A DNA stretch of 64,000 nt. Origin: G964291335 sp964291335 (GTDB taxonomy: Bacteria; Chloroflexota; Dehalococcoidia; Lucifugimonadales; UBA3495). Location: assembly GCA_964291335.2 (NCBI GenBank), contig OZ219748.1, forward strand, positions 186,001 through 250,000, read 5' to 3'. Positions 59,717 to 64,000 of the stretch are shown piece by piece (position 1 is the stretch's first letter; the number at the start of each line of letters is the position of its first letter). The translations under genes were made by a program, and so were the position numbers. The notes under the pieces were generated by a model. The model ran no database searches and had not been told where the DNA came from. It worked only from the letters and a program-made list of their open reading frames with translations.

Positions 59717-60103
59717 CTACATCCTGCGTCGCTGTATTTCGCCAGCCAGGGCAGTTAAGGCAGCGCCAGCGTAGATTATGAACTCCTCTGCCGTGAAGTC
59801 CGGTTCCACCAGCTGCTCAACCTGGGCTTCTTCCGTCAAACCGAAGATTCCTTCGATGACCTGCAAGTCCAGTTGACAAATCCTCCCCTCTGGCGTTACT
59901 ACCACGCAGCCAAAGTCGCGGTCCATCGCAGCCTTCGGTTCCAGTTCAATGGCCTGAAGCGTTGCCATTCCCCAAAAACAGGGAAAGGGCTCCAGGCTGC
60001 CGGCCAGGTCTGCCACTAACTGACGCAGTTGCCGGGCTGTTTGGGTCAAAGCCCGGGATTCCGCATCAGCCTGATAATAATCCGCTTCCTGGTCTGAATG
60101 CAT
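59717..60103 (-). CDS. Conserved-looking hypothetical protein
   Basis: 128 residues from the ATG at 60103 (MHSDQEADYYQADAES). Mostly helical by eye, acidic, no signal peptide or membrane segment, two cysteines (PFPCFWG, RDFGCVV). A middle segment DFGCVVVTPEGRICQLDLQV looks like a small beta-sheet. I do not recognise the family. Convergent with moaC, 20 bp away. A longer frame to 60217 would start in the tRNA promoter and is unlikely. Confidence 0.55.
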   Translation of the reverse strand: MHSDQEADYYQADAESRALTQTARQLRQLVADLAGSLEPFPCFWGMATLQAIELEPKAAMDRDFGCVVVTPEGRICQLDLQVIEGIFGLTEEAQVEQLVEPDFTAEEFIIYAGAALTALAGEIQRRRM

Positions 60104-60188
60104 GGCAGCATAATAGCCGATGCCGGGAAGCCGGGGCAAACCCGGCCTCGGCAGGTATGCCTGAAATAAAAATACTGCTGCCGGTACA

Positions 60189-60217
60189 TTGACAGTCTTG
60201 CATAGCAAGATTACCAT
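60189..60217 (+). promoter_or_regulatory. Promoter for tRNA-Met
   Basis: TTGACA (60189-60194, full consensus), 17-bp spacer, TACCAT (60212-60217, four of six). Predicted start near 60224, 40 nt before the tRNA. Confidence 0.5.
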
Positions 60218-60263
60218 TAGTTCCCAGGACAGCGCTCGGCGGCTGGTCGGCGCGTCTGCTGGT

Positions 60264-60338
60264 GGCGACGTAGCTCAGCGGCAGAGCGGGCGCTTCATAA
60301 GCGCTAGGTCGTTGGTTCGAATCCAACCGTCGCTACCA
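60264..60338 (+). tRNA. tRNA-Met (anticodon CAT), probably elongator
   Basis: 75 nt with the CCA end encoded. Acceptor GGCGACG pairs with CGTCGCT (first pair G-T), D arm GCTC/GAGC, anticodon stem GGCGC/GCGCT with loop TTCATAA (CAT at 60296-60298), T arm GTTGG/CCAAC with loop TTCGAAT. The first pair is G-T, not the C-A mismatch of initiator tRNA, and the GGG/CCC anticodon pairs of initiator are missing. A CAT tRNA modified to read ATA (Ile2) cannot be fully excluded. Confidence 0.93.
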
Positions 60339-60419
60339 ATCGGTTCTTCGTTTACGCTCCCCTTTCGGCGCCCAGCCGTCGGCGGCTGCCGTAATTTCAT
60401 AGTTGCTGGCAGGCCAAGA

Positions 60420-60758
60420 GTGGCATATTACCATATACCTGGTTTAACCCCGATTGAGGCCAGCCGAGTCTGCATGACGGAATGCCGGGCGGGGTGCTGC
60501 CGCGGCCCCTTGCTGTTGGAACTGACCAGCGGGGAGGTGCGCCTATTGCGGCGTGCTGCTGCCCGGTTAAAGGTGAGGCTGCATTTGGAACAACGGGATG
60601 ATGGCAGCGGCTGGTTAAAGTTCACCGACCATGAAGGCGAGCGATGCCCGATGTTGGCTCCGGACAGCTTTGCCTGCCGCATTTACTACCAGCGCCCCCG
60701 GCGCTGCCGGGATTTCCCCCAGCGGCCAACGCCCGGCTGTCGCATTTCAGGATGCTAG
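60420..60758 (+). CDS. YkgJ-family cysteine-rich (metal-binding) protein
   Basis: 112 residues from a GTG at 60420. Cysteine pattern CMTECRAGCCRGP (C18, C22, C26, C27), GERCPMLAPDSFACRIYYQRPRRCRDFP-like (split: ERCPMLAP, then ACRIYYQRPRRCRDFP) and a C-terminal PGCRISGC. This is the UPF0153/YkgJ zinc- or iron-chelating fold of unknown role. An ATG at 60474 is an alternative start that would lose C18. A frame open further upstream runs through the tRNA and is not coding. A terminator follows. Confidence 0.72.
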   Translation: MAYYHIPGLTPIEASRVCMTECRAGCCRGPLLLELTSGEVRLLRRAAARLKVRLHLEQRDDGSGWLKFTDHEGERCPMLAPDSFACRIYYQRPRRCRDFPQRPTPGCRISGC

Positions 60759-60781
60759 CAGCTGTTCATCAGACAGACCAG

Positions 60782-60808
60782 GGGGCCGCCGGAGAGCGGC
60801 CCCTTATT
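60782..60808 (+). terminator. Terminator after the YkgJ-like gene
   Basis: GGGGCCGC (60782-60789), loop CGGAGA, GCGGCCCC (60796-60803), then TTATT. A perfect 8-bp stem in the convergent gap; it may also stop the PAC2 transcript from the other side. Confidence 0.65.
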
Positions 60809-60880
60809 GGTTATCCGGCTGAATCCGTGGGTTTTTCGCGGCGTTCAGCGGGATTAAGCAGACCCTGAAGCAAAAAGCCC

Positions 60881-61780
60881 CTATCGCTCACCCTCCATCT
60901 GTTCACCCAACTCGTTGAGAAAGCGCTCGATTTCGGGGGACAAGTTGACTTCCGATGTCGCTTCCTCGGAGGAACCTTCGGCATCCCGTTGGGCATCGTA
61001 ATAGGCTTCCATCTGCTGGATAAGGGACTTAAGCTCTGAATTGCGCTCAACGGCCGAACTCAGCTCCCGGTATTGCCGCTGCCCCCGCCGCGTTGGCGCC
61101 AGATCCGCCGGAATGTTCGGGTAAACGGCGGAGATGCACTCGATCATCCGGGAGGCGCCGGTATAGTCTTCTTCAAGCTGCAAGTACTGAGGCAGGTGCA
61201 CCATAAAGTTAATGGTCTCGATTTCCAACCGGTTAATGCCTTCCGAGACCAGGTTCATTATGGTAGTTGGCCCCTGATAATTGCTGCTGCGCAGTTTCAG
61301 GTTGGGAACTGACCGCAGTTGCGGCACGCTGCCCAGCGAGCCGGTTACCAACAGGGGGCGGGTGTGGGGAACCGCATCATACATTGCCCCGATGCGGCAG
61401 TAGCGTTTAACGCCGAAATGCTTGACGACTTTAAGAATGGAATCGGTATAGTCTTCGCTGCTGGCATGGGGTTCCATCATATGCAGAAAAATGTAATCCG
61501 GCCCTTCATCCGTCGTAGCGTACCTTATGTGGCTGTTGGGAATAGTAACCCGCCGTTCTCCCTGTACCAGGCGGATATTTGGCCGATAACGGGTAAAGTC
61601 GAAGAAATTGCCGGGCCGGGCCAGCTTGCCTAATTCCCGGGAGTTCATGAATCGTTCCAGCCGGCTCAGGGTAAGTGTGCCGACGCTGCCCACATCTACC
61701 CAGGGGCGAATCATGGCAAAAGCGTGGGGTTCCCGCAATTCAGGAACTGGTTCATTTATCTCAAAAGCGCCTATCTTCAT
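60881..61780 (-). CDS. PAC2-family protein (proteasome-assembly-chaperone-like fold)
   Basis: 299 residues. The PAC2 domain (about 15-230) shows RPWVDVGSVGTLTLSRLE, YIFLHMMEPH, GAMYDAVPHTRPLLVTG and NFMVHLPQYLQLEEDYTGA. The C-terminal ~70 residues form a probable coiled coil ending in an acidic stretch (ERNSELKSLIQQMEAYYDA, EIERFLNELGEQ). In actinobacteria and archaea such proteins are linked to proteasome or ATP-grasp systems; their bacterial role is unproven and no proteasome gene is near. Single minus-strand gene, divergent from the MFS gene. Confidence 0.83.
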   Translation of the reverse strand: MKIGAFEINEPVPELREPHAFAMIRPWVDVGSVGTLTLSRLERFMNSRELGKLARPGNFFDFTRYRPNIRLVQGERRVTIPNSHIRYATTDEGPDYIFLHMMEPHASSEDYTDSILKVVKHFGVKRYCRIGAMYDAVPHTRPLLVTGSLGSVPQLRSVPNLKLRSSNYQGPTTIMNLVSEGINRLEIETINFMVHLPQYLQLEEDYTGASRMIECISAVYPNIPADLAPTRRGQRQYRELSSAVERNSELKSLIQQMEAYYDAQRDAEGSSEEATSEVNLSPEIERFLNELGEQMEGER

Positions 61781-61937
61781 AAGCTAATATTGCCAGAAAC
61801 AGCCTTGTAATTCAACCCACTGCGGTCATTACCAAAGCAATCGCCGGTTCCTGGAACCCTCCTGCTTTTTGAGCGCGCGTCAGCCCGGGTTGCCCGGCTG
61901 CGGCCGGTGCGGTGGGCGCCGGACGTTGCCGTACTGA

Positions 61938-61965
61938 GTTTACGGCAATCCCGGGAAATGTAAAC
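61938..61965. repeat. Operator-like dyad upstream of the MFS gene
   Basis: GTTTAC (61938-61943) and GTAAAC (61960-61965), 16 nt apart, about 72 bp before the MFS start. Symmetry and spacing fit a dimeric repressor site; not proven. Confidence 0.35.
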
Positions 61966-62036
61966 AACTGCTTCCGCTGAACCGATCCGGGCCTTTGCCC
62001 CGGAATATAGACGGGCAAGCTGCCCCCCGAATTGCA

Positions 62037-63359
62037 ATGTTCCTGCTTAACCGCTATCGTTGCTTCACTCCGATTAGCGACTTTGCGCAGAAGGAAACGC
62101 CGGCATTGTCCACATCGCGCCCCCGCACTTTCTCGCGTCGGCGAATTCAGGCGCCGATTATCCGCCTGGGCATAGCTCTCCGCTACCCCGATTTCCGGGT
62201 TCTCTGGTTGTCCACCGTGTCCAACCAACTGGGTTGGGGGATGCAGCAGGTATTATTGGGCTGGGTGATTTACGACATGACCGGCTCCGGGGGCATGGTC
62301 GGCGCCATTTTTGCTGCCCGGTCGGCGCCAAACCTGGTGGTGGGTCTGGCTGCCGGTTCCATTACCGACCGTTTTGACCGACGCCTGATTATGCGCCTTT
62401 CCTCGGCTGCCATGATAGTCATCTGCCTGGCGGCGGCCTGGCTGATGTTCTCCGGTCATTTGAACGTATGGCTCCTCTTATCGCTAACCTTTTTCCTGGG
62501 GGCAGCCCAGGCCTTTTATATGACCGCCCGGCAGGTTTACGTTTACGATATTGTAGGCGGCAGCCGGGCCATCAACGCCATTGCGCTGGTATCGCTGGCC
62601 CAATGGATTGGCGGCATCATCGGTTCCCTGGCTACCGGGGGGCTGATAGCCTGGCAGGGGCCGGCGACAGCCTTTCTGGTCATGGGTGTAACGTACCTTC
62701 TGGGTCTGGCAGTAATGTTCGCTCTCCGCCAGGTTGGCGCTTCCGCTCCCGTCGCCCGGGAAGCGATGGTGGAAAATCTCCGCAGCTACTTCCGGGCCCT
62801 CAAGAATAACCGGGTAATGCTGAGTCTGATAATTTCCACTTCGGCGGCAGAGATACTGGGTTTTTCGCACCAGGTACTGCTGCCCATTCTGGCCGCCGAA
62901 ATTCTGGAGGTGGGGGCCGGCGGCCTAGGCCTGCTTACCGCTTTCCGGTTTTTGGGCAGCGCCCTCGGCGTGCTGGTGGTGGCCGCCCTGGGGCGATTTC
63001 AGCGGCGGGGCCTGATGCTGTTAGGCGTCATTGTCCTGTTTGGTCTGGGTCAAATACTGCTGTCGCTGTCGCCGATTTTCTGGTTAGCGGCGGTGTTTGT
63101 GGTTTTCATAAACCTGATGGCTTCAGCAACCGATATTCTGCACCACACTCTGCTGCAACTCAGTGTATCCAACCAGGAACGGGGACGGGCGATGGGTTCC
63201 TGGATTGTCGGCATTGGCACTGCGCCGGTGGGTCAGCTGGAAGTCGGGTATCTGGCAGAGGGCACCAACGCCCGGATAGCCCTGGCAGTAAACGGGGTAG
63301 CCCTGGTGGTTCTGACGCTGGTGATGGGGGCGCTGCTGCCCCGCTTGCGCCGGCTGTAG
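62037..63359 (+). CDS. MFS transporter (EntS/MFS_3-like exporter)
   Basis: 440 residues from the ATG at 62037, twelve predicted membrane segments. A 40-50 residue basic N-terminus precedes TM1 (YPDFRVLWLSTVSNQLGWGM, typical of the MFS_3 group). The loop 2-3 motif GSITDRFDRRLIMRLSS is the MFS A motif. Closest group: enterobactin-exporter-like or macrolide-efflux-like MFS_3; substrate unknown. The start is uncertain because no convincing Shine-Dalgarno is seen; later starts near 62100 are possible. Confidence 0.85.
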   Translation: MFLLNRYRCFTPISDFAQKETPALSTSRPRTFSRRRIQAPIIRLGIALRYPDFRVLWLSTVSNQLGWGMQQVLLGWVIYDMTGSGGMVGAIFAARSAPNLVVGLAAGSITDRFDRRLIMRLSSAAMIVICLAAAWLMFSGHLNVWLLLSLTFFLGAAQAFYMTARQVYVYDIVGGSRAINAIALVSLAQWIGGIIGSLATGGLIAWQGPATAFLVMGVTYLLGLAVMFALRQVGASAPVAREAMVENLRSYFRALKNNRVMLSLIISTSAAEILGFSHQVLLPILAAEILEVGAGGLGLLTAFRFLGSALGVLVVAALGRFQRRGLMLLGVIVLFGLGQILLSLSPIFWLAAVFVVFINLMASATDILHHTLLQLSVSNQERGRAMGSWIVGIGTAPVGQLEVGYLAEGTNARIALAVNGVALVVLTLVMGALLPRLRRL

Positions 63360-63401
63360 CTGCCAACTGCAAGGCAGGTTTATCCACTGGGTGGAATCAA
63401 C

Positions 63402-63407
63402 TATAAT
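63402..63407 (+). promoter_or_regulatory. -10 element for the luciferase-like monooxygenase gene
   Basis: TATAAT, 33 nt before the ATG at 63440. The -35 position 17 bp upstream reads TTTATC (63379-63384), a weak match. Confidence 0.45.
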
Positions 63408-63439
63408 CGGGCTAAAGCAGTTTCTGAGGAGGGCCAGGA

Positions 63440-64000
63440 ATGATTACCAGGTTCGACAGCCTTTATGCCGGCCATGTGGACATGGATAACGTGGGTTATG
63501 GCGGTACGCCGGTTAATGACCGCTCCTTTTCCGACGAGCATCTGACCACCGTTTTCGACAAAGCCCAGGCCATTGCCCAGACGATGGATCGGCTTGGCTT
63601 TGATACTATGTGGATGGCTGAACACCACTTTCAGCCCGAGGGCTACGAGTGCATTCCCAACCTGCTGATGCTCAACGTTCACCTGGCGCATCTCACCAAG
63701 AACCTGAACTTTGGCTGTGGCTTCAACATTACGCCCATGTGGCACCCCCTGCGCCTGGCTGAAGACTTTGCCGCTGCGGACATCCTGACTAACGGCCGGG
63801 TTATTTTCGGTGTAGGCCGGGGTTATCACACTCGGGAGGTGGAGACCTTTGGCGCGCCTCTGCTGGATCAGCCGGCTAATCGGGACCTTTTTGAGGAACA
63901 GGTGGAGCTGATTCTCAAGGCTTTTAATGAGCGTTCCTTCTCCCACCAGGGCCGGTATTATACCGTACCCCCCAGAGTGCCGTACCGTGGCTACGAGCTG
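63440..64000 (+). CDS. Luciferase-like (LLM) flavin-dependent monooxygenase, N-terminal 187 residues
   Basis: Open to the right edge with no stop. Starts MITRFDSLYAGHVDMD; GAGGAGGG precedes the ATG. LLM-fold motifs: GFDTMWMAEHHFQPEG (strand 2), LNFGCGFNITPMWHPLRLAEDFAAAD, GRVIFGVGRGYHTREVETFG. The family uses FMNH2 or F420 with O2 or as dehydrogenases; the HHF and GVGRGY patterns are those of alkanal monooxygenase-like members, which are greatly expanded in SAR202 Chloroflexota. Substrate unknown. Confidence 0.9.
   Translation, partial: MITRFDSLYAGHVDMDNVGYGGTPVNDRSFSDEHLTTVFDKAQAIAQTMDRLGFDTMWMAEHHFQPEGYECIPNLLMLNVHLAHLTKNLNFGCGFNITPMWHPLRLAEDFAAADILTNGRVIFGVGRGYHTREVETFGAPLLDQPANRDLFEEQVELILKAFNERSFSHQGRYYTVPPRVPYRGYEL

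Noticed and set aside
60189..60419. Upstream extension of the YkgJ-like frame
   Set aside because: It would translate the tRNA-Met gene; the protein similarity begins only after it.

Overview
The window is a GC-rich, gene-dense bacterial chromosome segment with no insertion sequences, phage genes or CRISPR arrays. The best fit is a Chloroflexota bacterium of the Dehalococcoidia / SAR202 type. This is inferred from the gene set, not from a marker tree: type-2 isoleucyl-tRNA synthetase, a fused AccD-AccA carboxyltransferase, an 11-subunit complex I without NuoEFG, an SdhA-SdhB-SdhE succinate dehydrogenase, monomeric isocitrate dehydrogenase, split transketolase, a CaiB/BaiF CoA-transferase, a luciferase-like flavin monooxygenase and an F420/FMN-type PPOX protein. 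Promoters that can be read look like ordinary sigma-70 sites (TTGACN, 17-18 bp, TAYAAT).

Layout. 1-2.9 kb: 3' part of ileS, then mutM. 2.9-6.8 kb: a strong promoter and a three-domain fusion (DapA-like aldolase, MfnB-like furan-phosphate synthase, TusA-like domain), a DUF1326 protein, a DUF2277 gene interrupted by a stop codon, and a PPOX protein. 6.9-14.1 kb: sbcC without sbcD, ffh, then a minus-strand repair/RNA cluster (amidohydrolase, mug, thpR, AlkA-like glycosylase). 14.3-18.7 kb: split transketolase, and proBA on the minus strand. 18.8-25.7 kb: mfd with a hairpin leader, a TlpA-like thioredoxin, a HAD hydrolase, and an AtzG/AtzE-like amidase pair. 25.9-29.3 kb: a zinc-ribbon CPBP membrane protease and trpA-aroH-aroF. 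29.5-32.6 kb: sufT-mrp (Fe-S assembly), and accDA convergent with it. 33.1-38.4 kb: monomeric idh, mdh, an AT-rich island and a HemL-like aminotransferase.

38.6-55.0 kb is one long minus-strand respiratory block: nuoABCDHIJK, a DUF2007 gene, nuoLMN, nadK, a NUDIX hydrolase, and sdhA-sdhB-sdhE. Together with idh and mdh just upstream on the plus strand, this is the TCA-cycle/electron-transport core of the window. The complex I has no NADH-oxidising module here, so its electron donor (ferredoxin, F420H2 or a distant module) is open.

55.1-64 kb (mostly plus strand): an alpha/beta hydrolase overlapping a CaiB/BaiF CoA-transferase, rdgB, moaA and moaC, an unknown minus-strand protein, tRNA-Met(CAT), a cysteine-rich YkgJ-type protein, a PAC2-family protein on the minus strand, an MFS exporter, and the start of a luciferase-like monooxygenase cut by the right edge.

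The most unusual object is the fusion at 3147-5192. It joins two Schiff-base TIM-barrel aldolase families to a degenerate sulfur-carrier fold in one polypeptide, and all MfnB active-site residues I can place are retained.
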